In this document: positions 1 through 11,400 of the stretch, piece by piece
How the letters are laid out: every line of letters starts with the position of its first letter
How positions within the stretch are numbered: position 1 is the first letter of the stretch
Notes under the pieces: generated by a model
The model's input: the letters and a program-made list of their open reading frames with translations, nothing else
Told to the model about the DNA's origin: nothing
The model's database searches: none
Translations under genes and position numbers: made by a program
Assembly (NCBI GenBank): GCA_017591395.1
Contig: WEDG01004508.1
Location: 62,001-126,000, forward strand
Length of the DNA: 64,000 bases
Direction: 5' to 3'
Origin: Schistocephalus solidus
Taxonomy: Eukaryota > Platyhelminthes > Cestoda > Diphyllobothriidea > Diphyllobothriidae

Positions 1-735
1 GTCGCGTTGGATTATAGTGAGAGTAGATTTGCGATGCATCTATCTCACTCTCTGTTCGACTCACCCACCTAGACCCGGTGTCAAGACAGAGTCAAGAAAG
101 CCGGAGATGGGAGAGAGCACAGTCCAATGCACTTTGGTCCTTCTCAACACAAGAGCACAACAACCGAAGAGAGGGATGGCTCGGATCCCAAGTGAGTGCG
201 AGTGCCATAAAGGCCACATTAAGTAGAAGCCATTGCAGCCTGACTCTCAGACCGCCAGTCGTCCATGGCGCACAAACTCACGCACAAGGCCGACCACGTG
301 GTCCGAGTTATCCCGTTAGTTGGAAACCTTCCAAGCCACGGTTTTTAGCGCATCGTCATAGTTTCAAGCGCGCCAGCTTGTTTATATTTAGAAATGCGCT
401 GAGAAATCGACCACGCTCTCTCCTCCACCCCACAAAAAGACCACTGTCCGAGCCGTTCTGTTGCCTGATGTGAGAGTGGGCACATTGACTGACAGGTCGG
501 CGTACCCGTCTTCGCGCGCCACAGCACGACCTGGCCCCCATAACTCACAAACCAGGATTCACTTAATTAGGTGATATGGAAGAGCCATTGCCGTCTGACT
601 CCCAGTCCCCTGGTCCGCTATTCATCACACACAACACGTACACTGGGCCGACGGCGTTGTCTGGTGTAAGCGTCAGCTTGGCAGCCTTCCAAGCCACGAT
701 TTCTTGGAAACCATGATATTCTGAGGTACATGATG
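1..735 (-). repeat. LINE 3' tail (T repeat), inverted copy, truncated at window edge
   Basis: Reading the minus strand from about 735 down gives the same sequence that follows the LINE ORF at 2612-3405 and 59345-60135. It starts with the small hairpin around the 'ATGGTTTCC...' stem and continues through two diverged tandem units. About 20-30 bases of the LINE 3' untranslated linker also survive at 736-757, so this is the end of a LINE copy on the minus strand whose coding part is missing. It abuts the truncated plus-strand copy that begins near 758. It has no coding capacity; small open frames here are chance. Confidence 0.75.
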
Positions 736-814
736 ATGGTGAGGATGCTGTGTATGTATTCCCGGGATCCGCATCACCTACCGGATGGACGGCTGACTCC
801 TCAACCAACGACGG

Positions 815-1249
815 ATGCACTTCCGCTCGCGTGTCTCAACAGCTACCATCAACGAACTTCTATTCGCTGACGACTTAGCACTCAATACAACGACAGAAGA
901 GGAAATGCAAAGGAGCATGGACCTCTTCACTGCCACATGTGACAACTTCGTACTTCGTATCAACACTGAGAAAACGGTTGTGATGCATCAACCGTTGCCC
1001 AACACTCTTTACACCGCAGCTCATATCAATGTCAATGGTGCCCAACTGAAATCTGTAGATACCTTCACGTATCTAGGCAGCAATCTCTCACGCAGCACCA
1101 AAGTCGACGATGAGATCGCTCATCGGATCGCAAAAGCCAGCCAAGCCTTTGGACACATGCAAAATGTGGTCTGGAATCGACATGGTCTCCACCTCAGCAC
1201 CAAACTAAAGATGTACAAAGCTGTCATATTACCAACGCTGCTGTATTGA
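815..1249 (+). pseudogene. Reverse transcriptase fragment (motif C to connection) of LINE copy A
   Basis: An open frame of 144 residues begins at ATG 815. Residues 16-21 read LLFADD, the catalytic motif C of non-LTR reverse transcriptases, followed by the KTVVMHQP motif typical of this family. The next part (F-T-Y-L-G-S.. and [10 protein letters not shown]) matches the intronic copy at 57600-57900. The frame ends at TGA 1247-1249, where the better copy reads Gly, and the homologous sequence continues past it (AETW, then [15 protein letters not shown]). It is therefore a broken part of the LINE ORF and not a free-standing gene. Motif A and the endonuclease are absent. Confidence 0.85.
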
Positions 1250-1744
1250 GCAGAGACGTGGACAATCTACCAAAAGCAGGCGCGGAAGCTCAATCACTTC
1301 CACCTCAGCTGTCTCCGCAGAATACTAAAGCTGAGTTGGCAAGACAGGATACCGGACACGGAAGTGCTGGAACGAACAGGCATTCTCAGCATTTTCGCTC
1401 AGTTGAAACAACTTCAACTGCGCTGAAACGGTCACCTTGTGCGGATGGACGACGAAAGGCTACCCAAACGACTCTTCTATGGAGATGTCGCCATGGGTTC
1501 TCATCGACAATGGGGTTAAGGACGACGCTAAAAAGACACTCTGAAGACCTTCCTGAAGCAATTGCAGATCAACCCAGAGTCCTGGGAGGACCTTATCCGG
1601 AATCGATCGGCTTGGAGGGGAAAAGCGAAAACAGGGGCAGTAATCTACGAAGCCAACAGGATCGCCGCTGCCAAGACCAAAAGAGCGGCATGAAAGTCAC
1701 CAGCGCCCTGGACCAACATCGCCAATGTCCAGGCCCTTCAAACA

Positions 1745-2545
1745 TGCCCACGCTGTCACCGCACCTTACACGCGCGAATAGGCCTAGTCGGACATCTTTG
1801 GACGCAATGCATCAACAATCCGACAGTTCAAAATTCTACGGCAACTTCTGCCAACCCTCCTTCGGACTCCCCCACACTCAACCCTGGCATCAATTTCATT
1901 AGTCCCACCATCATCGAGACCACATCACACTGTTCAGCACGTTTTACCCCCACCACCACCACCGCCACCACCACTACCACCATCAGCGATGGGGACTCTC
2001 TCCTCAACTGTCCTCATTGCGACCGCACATTCATCTCCCGTATCGGCTTGGTCGGTCATTTGCGAATCAATCGTACAGAGACTGGTGAACCAGTGCCTGG
2101 AGCTCCAACACATAGCAGAGATTGCCGCCTCCACTGCCCTCACTGTCCTCGTGCATTCACTCACCGCCTGGGCCTTTTCGGTCACATGCGCATCCATGAC
2201 AGCGGAATTCATCGCAATGCCGACAACACCGATACCCCATACACACCCTCCGCTCCAGCCATTCTCACAACCACCGCCACCCCATTACCATGAATGACAC
2301 CCCCCTCAGACTCTTCCGATTTTTCCTGCCCACAATGCGCCCGCAAATTCAACTCACGCATCGGCTAGATTGGTCACCTGCGAATCCATCGCACGGAGGC
2401 TGGTGAACCAGCGCCTGGGGCTCTGACATACAGTCGACGTGCCCGCCTCTACTGTCCTAACTGCTCACGCACATTCACACACAGCATGGGCCTATTCAGA
2501 CACATGCACATTCACAAAAACCTGCGGTTAACCACCGGAGGCTAA
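1745..2545 (+). pseudogene. C-terminal zinc-finger array of LINE copy A (five motifs)
   Basis: Five fingers are visible over three reading frames because of small indels. Finger 1 is C2HC-like (CPRCHRTL...HLWTQC). Fingers 2 and 3 form a pair joined by a linker ending TETGEPVPGAP. Fingers 4 and 5 form a second pair with the same type of linker (TEAGEPAPGAL). Each finger keeps R-x-G-L before the first His (RIGL, RLGL, RMGL type), so all five look like duplicates of one ancestral finger. In this copy the final stop codon after N-L-R has changed and the frame runs a few codons further to about 2545. Nucleic-acid binding is the expected role, by family inference. Confidence 0.8.
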
Positions 2546-2611
2546 GCTACATCAGCGCACACTACCTACACCAATTCATCGACAACACCCTCACAATCAC
2601 CATATATCTGA

Positions 2612-3405
2612 GTATATCACGGTTTCCTAGACACCGTGGCTGGGAAGGCTGCCAATCTGACGCTTACACTAGACCGCACCGTCGGCTCAGTGTATGTGCT
2701 GTGTGTGTTGAGTGGCTGACCAGTGGACTGGGAGTCAGACGGCGATGGCTGCTCCATATCCCCTGAGTTAGTGAATCCTGGTGTGTGCGTTATGGGGCCA
2801 GGTCGTGCTGTGGCGCGCGAAGACGGGTACGCCGACCTGTCAGTCAATGTGCCCACTCTCACATCAGGCAAATGAACGGCTCGGACAGTGGTCTGATTGT
2901 GGGGTGGAGGAGAGAGCGTGGTCGATTTCTCAGCGCATTTTTCTAAATATAAACAATCTGGTGCGCTTGAAACTATCACAATGCGCTAAAAGCCGTAACT
3001 TAAAAGGTTGCAAACTGACGGGATAACTCGGACTGCATGGTCAGCACAATGTTTGTTTTGTGTGAAGTGGCTGACTGGCAGACTAAGAGTAAGGCTTCAA
3101 GAGTTCCTTCTTAAGGTGGCCTTTATGGCACTCCCACCCCGTGGGATCCGAGCGTGGTGTGGTGGTACGTCCAGGGGCGGCTCCGGCCGCGCCAGCCACC
3201 TGCGTCCTCTCCCGCCTCCGGTTTTCTTGACTCTGTCATGACACCGGGTTCAGGTGGGGGAGGAGTAGAGAGTGTGGTAGCTGCAGCGCAAGGCTACTAT
3301 CACATAAAACTAATACACGTGCAAGTCACCGTCCCTGCACCATCCTTCCATGGAGCATACGGTGGACATCGTCGAAATCGACGGTCAAACTATCGTGTGT
3401 GTATT
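2612..3405 (+). repeat. LINE 3' tail (T repeat), two tandem diverged units
   Basis: Directly follows LINE copy A after a 60-70 bp AT-rich linker, as it does after the intronic LINE at 59345. Unit 1 starts near 2617 with a hairpin (CACGGTTTCC / GACACCGTGG). Unit 2 starts near 2974 with the related CACAATGCGC...GCCGTAAC. Both units then share the order 'aaggttgcc..tgacg', 'agtggctgac', 'caatggctcc' and a G-rich 'gggtgggggaga' stretch. It is non-coding and ends in 'gtcgaaatc.acggtc.aact'. It lies between two LINE copies that face each other 3' to 3'. Confidence 0.8.
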
Positions 3406-3439
3406 AGTGAATGTAGTGTGCGCTGATGTGGTTTAGCCT

Positions 3440-4027
3440 CCAGTAGTTTACCGAAGGTAGTCGTGGAGGTGCATGTGTCCTAATAGGCCCATGCGGTGTG
3501 TAAATGTGCGGGAGCAGTGTGGGTAGTGGAGGCGGGCACGGCAACTGTCTGACGGAGCCCCAGGAACTGGTTCACCAGCCTCCGTGCGATGGATTCGCAG
3601 GTGACCGACCAGGCCGGTTCGTGAGGTGAATGTGTGGTTGCAATGAGGAAAGTTTAGGAGAGAATCCCTATCACTGGTGGTGTTGTGGTGATGGTGGTGG
3701 TTTTGGTGGTGGGGGTGACAGGTGATGATTATCAGTATATGGTTTCTATGATGGTGGGAGTAGTGGAATTGGTGCCAGGGGTGAGGGTGGGGGAGTCCGA
3801 AAAGAGGGTTTGCAGAATTTGACGTAGAAGTTGGAATTGTCGGGTTGTTGTTGCATTGCGTCCGAAGATGTCCGAACAGGCTGATTCACGCGCGAAAGGT
3901 GCGTTGACAGCGTGGAAATGTTGGATGGGCTTGGGTAGTGGTGGTTTTGGTCCGGTGCGCTGATGGCTTTCGTGCCACTCTTTTTTTGCCAGTCTTTTGG
4001 CCAACCGGATCTCCCACGCTTGGCCAT
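3440..4027 (-). pseudogene. Zinc-finger tail remnants of LINE c1
   Basis: Finger 1 remnant reads FPRCQRTFRA near 3900. Lower down, near 3440-3650, a finger pair reads F-P-H-C-N-H-T-F then GLVGHLRIH, the linker EAGEPVPGAP, then Y-P-H-C-S-R-T-F-T-H-R-M-G-L-L-G-H. Leading Cys residues are changed to Phe or Tyr. One finger pair present in the other copies is missing, so this copy has had an internal deletion or carries an older, shorter array. Confidence 0.7.
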
Positions 4028-4101
4028 CTTAGCTTTAGTATTCTGCGGAGGTAGCTGAGGTTGAAGTAGTTGAGCTTCTGCACCTGCTTTCGGTAGATCG
4101 T

Positions 4102-4548
4102 CTAAGTCGCTGCTCTATACAGCGGTGTCGGAAATATGACCGCTTTGTACATCTTTACTTTGGTGCTGAGGTGGAGACCATGTTGTTTCCAGACCACGTT
4201 CTGCAGGCGTCCAAAGGCTTGGTGGGCTTTGACGATTCGATGGGCGATAACATCGTCTAGTTTGGTGCTGCAGGAGAGATTTCTGCCTAGGTACGTGAAG
4301 GTATTCACAGATTTCAATTGGGTGCCATTGACATTGATGTGAGCTGCGGTGTAGATGGTATTGAGCGGCGGCTGATGCATTACCACCATTTTCTCAGTGT
4401 CGATGCAAAGTCCGAAGTTGTCACAGGTGGCAGCGAAGAGGTCCATCCTCCTTTGTATTTCCTTTTCTGTTGTTGCATTGAGTGTGAAGTTATCAGTGAA
4501 GAGAAGTTCGTGGAAAGTGGCTGTGGATACACGCGAATGGAAGTGCAT
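4102..4548 (-). pseudogene. Reverse transcriptase, catalytic motif C half, of LINE c1 (inactive)
   Basis: 148 residues are open on the minus strand. Residues 15-20 read LLFTDN, where other copies have LLFADD, so the second catalytic aspartate is lost. Downstream, [16 protein letters not shown] and the KMYKAVI motif are conserved. The sequence is therefore homologous but cannot encode an active polymerase. It lies after the deleted motif A region and before a deletion that removes most of the connection domain. Confidence 0.85.
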
Positions 4549-4921
4549 TCACTGTTGGTTAAGAAGTCGGCCATTCATCCGGTAGGCGATGTGGATCCTG
4601 GGGTTTTCGTCACGGTAGATGTCCATTAGCATGGCAGAGAGCATGAGACTGAAGAGGGTAGGCATCAGGACGCAGCCCTGCTTCACTCATTTGGTAAATG
4701 CGAAAGCTTCGGATACTGTCCCGTTGTCAGTAACGCGTGCCATCATCCCTTCTTGAAGCTGACACATCATATGTGTGAACCGTTCAGGACAGCTGAATTT
4801 CTTCATGGTTTTCCACAGCCCATCACGATTCACCGTGTCCACGAAGGAAGTGTTTGGGGTGAGTCTGTACCTCCTGGCACTTCTCTTGCAGCTAGGAATC
4901 GGCGAAGATCATGTAGATTGT

Positions 4922-5569
4922 TCATCGGGGTAGTTGGAAGCCAGATTGGCTTTCCGGGAGCAATCCTTGCTCCAGGTGAGCTTTCAGAAGATCGAGGAGA
5001 ATGCGGGCGAAGATATTTCCGGCAATGTTCAGCAGCGAGATTCCTAAGTGGTTGTCAAAGAGTTGGTGGTTGCCCTTCTTCTTGTCAGGGTGGACAATGG
5101 TTGCGTCCTTGAAATCCTGAGGGACTTGTCCTAGGTGCCACATCTCCTGGAAGATCGCAGTGAGTTGGTTAATCATTTGGGGTCCGCCATATTTGTGAAC
5201 TTCAGTAGAGATTGCATCCGAGGCAGGTGCTTGCCCGCTGGAGTGTTGCTGCGTGGTTCTGATGGTTTCTTGGAGAGAGGACGAAAGATCAAGGTCAGCG
5301 TTTATTTCCACTTTAGGCAGACGATCGATAGCGGCCTCGGAGATGGTAGAGGGCTGATTGAGAACGCTTCGGAAATGTTCCGCCCATCGCGTCAGGATTT
5401 GCGTCTTATCAGGGAGCAGCGTCCCACAGTCGGTACTGAGAAGAGGGGCGGTGCCTTTGACGGGACGTCGGTAGACAGCCTTGATGGTGACGAAGAAGTT
5501 CTTCCATTCGTTTCGGTCCATGTACCCTTGGATTATCTCGGCTTTGCGTGTCATCAAGGCATCCTGCAT
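4922..5569 (-). pseudogene. Reverse transcriptase, N-terminal half, of LINE c1
   Basis: 215 residues are open. The start (MQDALMTRKAEIIQGY) is internal to the LINE ORF. Recognisable family motifs in order are RWAEHFRSVLN, then S-G-Q-A-P-A-S-D-A-I (RT motif 1 region; the usual K of S-G-K-A-P is Q and the usual G before S-D is A), QDFKDATIVH, and GISLLNIAGNIFARILL (motif 2), ending with PESQSGF. It aligns without large gaps with 56502-57150. It is the palm/finger entry part of a non-LTR RT that would copy LINE RNA at the nicked target. The sequence breaks in several frames after 4922. Confidence 0.85.
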
Positions 5570-6295
5570 CTCCCACAGCCGTTGCTGTACAAGGCGGCAA
5601 CATCGGTAGAAGGTTGTCTTGTTTGTAGCGGTAGGGAGATCAACGTAGCTTTGTGCATCTTGTTCTTCTCGACGAGCAGAGCATTGATGGCTGCGTAATT
5701 GTCATCGAACCAGTCTTGGTGCTGACGACATGCAGGACCGATGACATCCAGGGCGATTGATTGGACGGTGTCCCTCAGTTGGTATCAGCAGTTCTCCATG
5801 GAGGGGCCCACGTGGCGACTGGAAAGTTGGCTAGCTGGTTGGCCAGTTCGTTGCTAAAGTGGAGATGGTGAGCAGGCACATTCAAAAAAAAGCATTTAAC
5901 TTACCTGGTGGTCGCTTACCTTGGAGTCTCCAGCGTGGTTGCAGACGAAGCCTCATCTTGGAGATGAAGAGGTGGTGATCCGTCCATCCGTGGGCACCGG
6001 GGATCGCCTTTGTCACCAGCACGTCCTGTTGATCTCGCCTCCGGACGAGGATATAGTCCAAAAAGTGTCAGTGTCTCGACCAGGGGTGCACTCAGGTCAC
6101 CTTTTGCCGCATCGGGAGGGGGGAAAATGTGTTGGTGAGGATCAGGCGGTGTTAGACGCAGGTTTGTAGGAGAAGAAAACTGTTGTCATTGAAGCCAGTG
6201 AGGCTATGGGGACCCAGCACTCCTCTTTACATGGCACTGTCTGTCCCGACGTGGGCGTGAAAGTCACCAAGGACAAATCACTTGTCCGCATTTTT

Positions 6296-6487
6296 TTAGG
6301 GCACCTCGTCTAGCCCCCTCCACACACCAGGGGGGATTTGGGAAGTTCGGGAGTCATACCGGAGACCCTCACCTGGTTTAGCTCGCCGGTCGTGATGGTT
6401 GCAGCGGGTGTGACCGCTGGGAAAAACCTTACTTCGAGGAGCCACAGGTGAGAGTTGGGTACCAGTTAGAGGCGGCCCAAGGAGCAT
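6296..6487 (-). pseudogene. N-terminal segment of LINE c1 ORF
   Basis: The frame starts at ATG 6487 and reads MLLGPPLTG, aligning with MLLWPPLTG at 54898 and keeping S-P-V-A-P-R-S and [10 protein letters not shown]. Conservation of frame in two copies suggests this N-terminal region is truly coding and upstream of the endonuclease. Its function is unknown. It is cut by the internal deletion at 6296. Confidence 0.6.
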
Positions 6488-6584
6488 TCACCAAATGGAC
6501 AAATGGAGTGACTAAATGCTATCTGTGTGGTGCTTCCTCTAACGAGTACCCCTACACGCCCCAGAAAATATAGTGACCAGACCA

Positions 6585-8400
6585 CATTCCTAGATCTTAA
6601 AGGATATTAATATCGTGTGCATTAAGAAATGCCAGTGGAAACGGTAACCCTGTGCTTACCTTAAATGCAGCTCACTTTTCAACACTGCAGGAAAATATTT
6701 TCAAATGTCCTTCTATATTGCCTTCATAGGTGTCTAGAGCAGAAACCTTTTCCAGAAACATAGAATGGATTCCGAAAAGACCATGAAATGAAAAACATGA
6801 TCTTCACGGCTAATAAGAAAATTGTCCGGAAAATGAGAACGAGCGTCTATACTTAAGTCGTGTCTTTTGACATATTGAATTACGGTGCACTTAGGAGAGT
6901 CATGTTAAAATGCTGATGTCCAGAGTGATGTGCAAAAAATTGGAATACTATGATTGGATGGTGGCGCGTATCACAGACAGCGGGTTAATATTTGAACCAT
7001 TCACTATGGCAAATGTGGGGAAGAAGGTCTGCCTACTCGCTCAGTCTCATTTTCATTTTCATGCTTATGGAAGCCTACTGTAAGAAGTGGCTGATTAGTG
7101 TCATCGACTACCGAAACTGCGTAGAACATTTCCAATGCTCTTGTGTCCAAGCATCTTCGACAGTGTCCCAGGGTGGCAGTTAAAAACCTCTTGTTTGCTG
7201 ATAACTGTGCGTCCAACGTTGATTCCGTCTGCCCTAACTTTGGCATGAACAGCATCAGAGAGAAAATAGTGGTCAAGGACCAACCCTACCCAGAATCCGT
7301 GTCAACAAAACTCACCTCATATTAGTGAGAAACATCAGTTCCAAGGAAGTACGATTTCCGGAAACATCTAGGCGAACGAATACGTGGCGTTTCTGGTCTC
7401 CAAGACAAATTAAGCCCTCGGCTGACTTACTCACTCCTTTTGAAACCATCATGAAATGGGGACATGCTGTGCTCAACAGAAGATGATGTAATCCCTGCAA
7501 AAAACGTTAACTGACCTGACTGTACGTATTCTCACCGGTTTCCTTAATCTGACAGAAAGCTGCGTTTAATGCCCCGGTCCTGACAAGGTTCTTATATAGG
7601 GCCTAAACGTGGGATGTCAGTGAAAGCCAAACAGGCAGACTCAAGCATTTTAGCCTCAGCTGCCTCCGGAGGTGAAGTATCAAGAAAAAATAACCAGTAC
7701 CGAGATTCTGGAAAGGACCAGGGGCTTCAATATCCATGTCATGCTGAGGCAGGTAAAACTGTGATGCGGCACTCATATCATAAGAATAGACAATCAGCGT
7801 CTGCCAAATCGGGTATGTTACGGTGAAGTTACTAGAGCTGCTCGCAGACAATACGTCCTCAGTCTCGCTACAAGAACACCCAGAAGATCTCCTAAGAGCA
7901 TTTGAAAATCAACCCTTATATTTGGGCAAGCATCTCTCAAGATGTGCAGGCCTGAAGCACCGCCTTAAAAACCGGAGCAGGCATCTTCGAGGTCAGTCGC
8001 ATTTTCACTGGAAAGTCTAACTAAACTGCGTAAGACTCATGTGCCATATGCCAAGGACAAAAGCGTCCATACTTAACCGTCCTGTTCACATTTTCAACGT
8101 ATGGATTCCGTGTGAAATACACGGAAACGGTAAAGTTTCACGTGGACAAACCCACCTCTTCTCCTAAGAAAACATTCTACCACTGACGTCACCAGCTAGG
8201 ACACTCCTACCATCCTGCCAACCATTAACATCAATGCCCCTTTCCGCGATAAGGCTGACTTATATCCAACCTCTCTCCCTTGCTATCGCACATTCAAATT
8301 ACTTAATGGCCTTGTCGGTCACTTGTGACTTCACTGTGCCAAAATCAGCGAACAAATGCCTGGAACCCTGACATCAACCATCACAACCGTATGGCCTGTT
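6585..8400 (+). mobile_element. Ancient fossil copy of the same LINE family
   Basis: A heavily mutated plus-strand RT can be followed from the QDFKDA region (6585) through the GFRRHRG region (about 6770). It continues through ANVGKKVCLLAQ at about 7010 (standing for [12 protein letters not shown]), LLFADN at about 7190, the cysteine-rich L-S-L-R motif region near 7650, and a finger remnant (C-Y-R-T-F...GLVGHL) near 8290. Stops and frameshifts are everywhere. It is far more diverged than the other copies. Its left end coincides with the 5' end of LINE c1, so c1 probably inserted into or beside it. Confidence 0.65.
7143..7325 (+). pseudogene. RT motif C fragment of the fossil LINE
   Basis: This 60-residue stretch contains KNLLFADNCASN followed, after a deletion, by N-F-G-M and a KIVVKDQP segment that matches KTVVMHQPP of younger copies. 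The second catalytic Asp is Asn. It is clearly a relic. Confidence 0.65.
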
Positions 8401-8449
8401 AAAACTACCCCTGCATATCCGTTCACTGCGTGCGCCAAAATGACTGCAC

Positions 8450-11400
8450 ATGACTCCATAAACAACAAAGTTCAGACTCGTTAGAACACATTGGCCTATA
8501 TGAACACCCACCCTCTTTACAATACGCACATATACCACACGTCCCGTAGCACGCCATGCCTTGCTCCAGCAGCAGACATAAATTAACCTTGCTATCGTCG
8601 GCATGGGGTGAAGCATGTCCTTTGATGTGGCCTGGTACAAAAGTGTGGACCAGGTCATATGCAGACAACATAGATGAGCTTTATAGTTTTAACAGACAGT
8701 GCACCCAGCCACGGCACCAGTGCGGTAACTGATTTGGACAGTAAACTAGTGTACAGTAGAGAGAAGTGCGCGTGAACTCGAAAGGGGAAGCCATTCTCGT
8801 GACCTATCAGCGCATTCCTCACTATAGTAAAGTTTATGCACCTAAATCCACAATGAACCGCTAAGAATCATGGTTTTAACTGTCACTGACTGAGAAGATA
8901 ACACAGGATTGAGGGCTGGGCTGCAGAAGAATCTTTCTAATGTGGCATGCGTGGCATCCTTGTCGTGTCAGAACTGAGTCTGTCACATGTTTTGTGGATC
9001 AGCACGTGTATGGCATGCACAGACGGGTTTTTAATTTTTCTAGCCACTGCATCTGGGCCCGCCTGTGATCGTCTTGATATTGCCCTTTCACCACAGCAAG
9101 TTGCGTGAATGTAGGGATAATGTGGTTGATGCTCCGGATTTTCGTCTCATCGCAAGGTTATTCAAGCACAACGAGGCGGCTGGAGAAGAGAATACGCGAA
9201 CGCATACCTGCCTGGCTAGGAAAATCGGCAACTCGATCGCTTTCAATTTCTATTCTTGCACATCTAACTACTAAGTTGAAGCCAAGGAAGCCTTTCCGTT
9301 TATCTACAGGGCCCCTGCAGACTACTCGTAAGGCCTATACAAACGAGTGCTAGCAATACCTGAGACAAATTATTCACTTAGTGACCCCAGCACTCTGTTA
9401 TCAGAAGACTTTGACCCAGTCCATCTCTCTTCCCTGCCCGAATTGAGATGATAATCACATGCTGCCCTAACCTTCTGATAACATTGCACCCAATCCTCAT
9501 ATTTAATGTACAGACGTCGCGCACAGCCTTCTTTGACCCCCTTCCCTGCGCCCTTCAGATCCCAACGCCAATGTTTTCAACACGCCGACTCCGACATGCA
9601 GGCAGCGTAGGAACGAAGCGTGGGACTAAACAACCCCCTCTCCCTCGAGAAAAATATAAGTACTGCACATAACCCAAGAGTTGATTCCCCATGAAAATGA
9701 ATGACTGAAAACATATGTTTTCCAATCTGACTTTTCAAGCACCTTTTACCAATACGCCCACTCAGTGGAACAGGTGGTTGGCGACGTCTCTGACGGCGGT
9801 GTCCCGCCGGCGGCAAAGTCCCGCATGATTTCAGTCGCTGTACCTATTTTTATTACCCGGCCTCAGAAAGTTTGGTCCTATGCTTTTCGTGCAAGAGAAA
9901 ATGATTCCTCTATTTAATAACTGTTCCCCATGGTTACGAACATGAGCCGATTGACACTATTGCTTCAAAATAAAATTATTGACTTGAGGGACTTTAAACT
10001 AACGAGCTGAGTCAGTTATCTTCCAGAACGAGTAAGATTCCAATGCCTGATGTCTAATAAGACGCTTGTGGAATGTTCTTCCCTTCTTTTCTTGTGTTAC
10101 ATTAGTTAGACAACAGATGTACATCGGTTCGACCCCTGCGATCAATGTCAATTTTAGTTATCTTGAATAGAAGCCACTGTTTTGTGCGCATAAATCCAGT
10201 AGATGAAATTGTAAGAATGTCTGAGAAAATATTTAGTCCACTGCAGTTGTCACTAGCTGGCCAAAGACTGCAAATAAGCCACCAAGGACCATTCCAGTCT
10301 CTTTTATTGGTAGTACATGTTAAATTATATTTGCCTATCCCCACGTTACATTCTGTTTAAGCTCCAGTCTTGGATCTCAAAAGCGTAACGAAGTGATCGC
10401 TGTCTTGTACTAGAAGCCTGAAGGCCTGGTAAAGTCCCCTTCAACGTGCAGATTCGTAGAGTAAGGTTTAACAGTTTGCTGAAGAAAGAAAATGCACTGA
10501 GTCCTTAATCGGGTAGTTTTGCTTAAAATTGACTCTGGAAGAACACTTTCATTTTGGCTCCGATATATGTATCATATTATCGTAGGAAAACAAATGTTTA
10601 ACTCTACGGAAACCGGACAATCAGGTATGAGTATGTGAACAAGGAGTTCAGTAGGTTGAACCTTCGGACATGTGCAGGAGGCAATACTCAGAAATAAAGA
10701 AAGCAACATCAAAGAGGCAGTAATTACCTTCATTCAAAAAAAAACGTCGCGGAATCCCCATCGCTCGATCTTTACCACAAAACGCCATGTTAAATGATGA
10801 TCATCCGCATTATCCGTCAAAATCTATGCAAAATGTATCTCTAGTAACTAAAATTTCCCCCATATTTTGTTATATATTTTTAATTTTTAATGCGTACGGA
10901 ATTCAGTTGACCACCCGGCCCTATAAAAAGACATTGAGATTCATCGATAAAGCATGATAATTATTATATCAAACACGTCGACTTATTTAATGTGTGAACA
11001 GCACAGGGTTAAATGCAGGTTTTTTTAAATAAACGAAGTAGGTGGTAAGAGTATTGGCTGCACACTCGCCTTATACTTGTTTCTGTGGGTTTATATCCCA
11101 ACAGGACTGATGATTCTTGTAAAATTGGGTCAAGAGTGAAGTTAAATATCTAACCTACTTTATGCATTCTCAATAAAATTTTATTAAGGGAGTATTTAAT
11201 CAGACATAAGACTTGTTCTTTCGTCAAGCATGCAGCCAACGGGCAATGTAGCAGCAAACGCGTGTTCAATAAAAGGTCTTATCTGGAGAAGGGCAATACC
11301 AATTTATCCAGCAAGCTTAAGGTCAAATACAGACTACAGACTACCGTATGAAAATCGGCAAATGGTGTTTATTAACAGAAAAAACCCTTATCTACTGTGT

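Larger units (their letters stand above)
758..2545 (+). mobile_element. 5'-truncated LINE copy A: second half of reverse transcriptase plus five zinc fingers
   Basis: This copy begins inside the RT, just before the catalytic box, and runs to the end of the ORF. It matches 57470-59265 almost base for base in order. The catalytic F-A-D-D is intact (frame from 815). The thumb-like region continues past a stop at 1247-1249 and several frame breaks. Five zinc-finger motifs follow: C-x2-C-x12-H-x4-C at 1745-1810, then four C2H2-type motifs near 2009-2071, 2134-2197, 2327-2389 and 2453-2515. In the second finger the last His is replaced by Asn (RIN), and the fourth carries an in-frame TAG. 5' truncation is usual for non-LTR retroelements. 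It cannot move by itself. Confidence 0.85.
3425..6555 (-). mobile_element. LINE copy c1, near full span but decayed, minus strand
   Basis: Read on the minus strand, the 5' region starts near 6553 and shares 'aggggtact.gttag' with 54828. The N-terminal ORF begins at 6487 (MLLGPPLTG). Then comes an internal deletion at about 6296 that joins the N-terminal region directly to the endonuclease GDFHAHVG box, losing about 550 bp relative to the intronic copy. The rest follows in order: endonuclease end with D-H, RT (5569-4102 with frameshifts), a 300 bp deletion near 4050-4030, and zinc fingers to about 3440. The 3' end merges with the end of the T repeat of copy A. It is dead: the motif A region lacks six codons (about 4851) and motif C reads F-T-D-N. 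Confidence 0.85.

Noticed and set aside
8374..8671. Cysteine-rich minus-strand ORFs of 82-94 codons
   Set aside because: They lie antisense to the end of the fossil LINE and show no zinc-binding spacing.
11045..11110. tRNA gene candidate with B-box-like GGTTTATATCC
   Set aside because: Acceptor and anticodon stems do not pair and the B box is imperfect.
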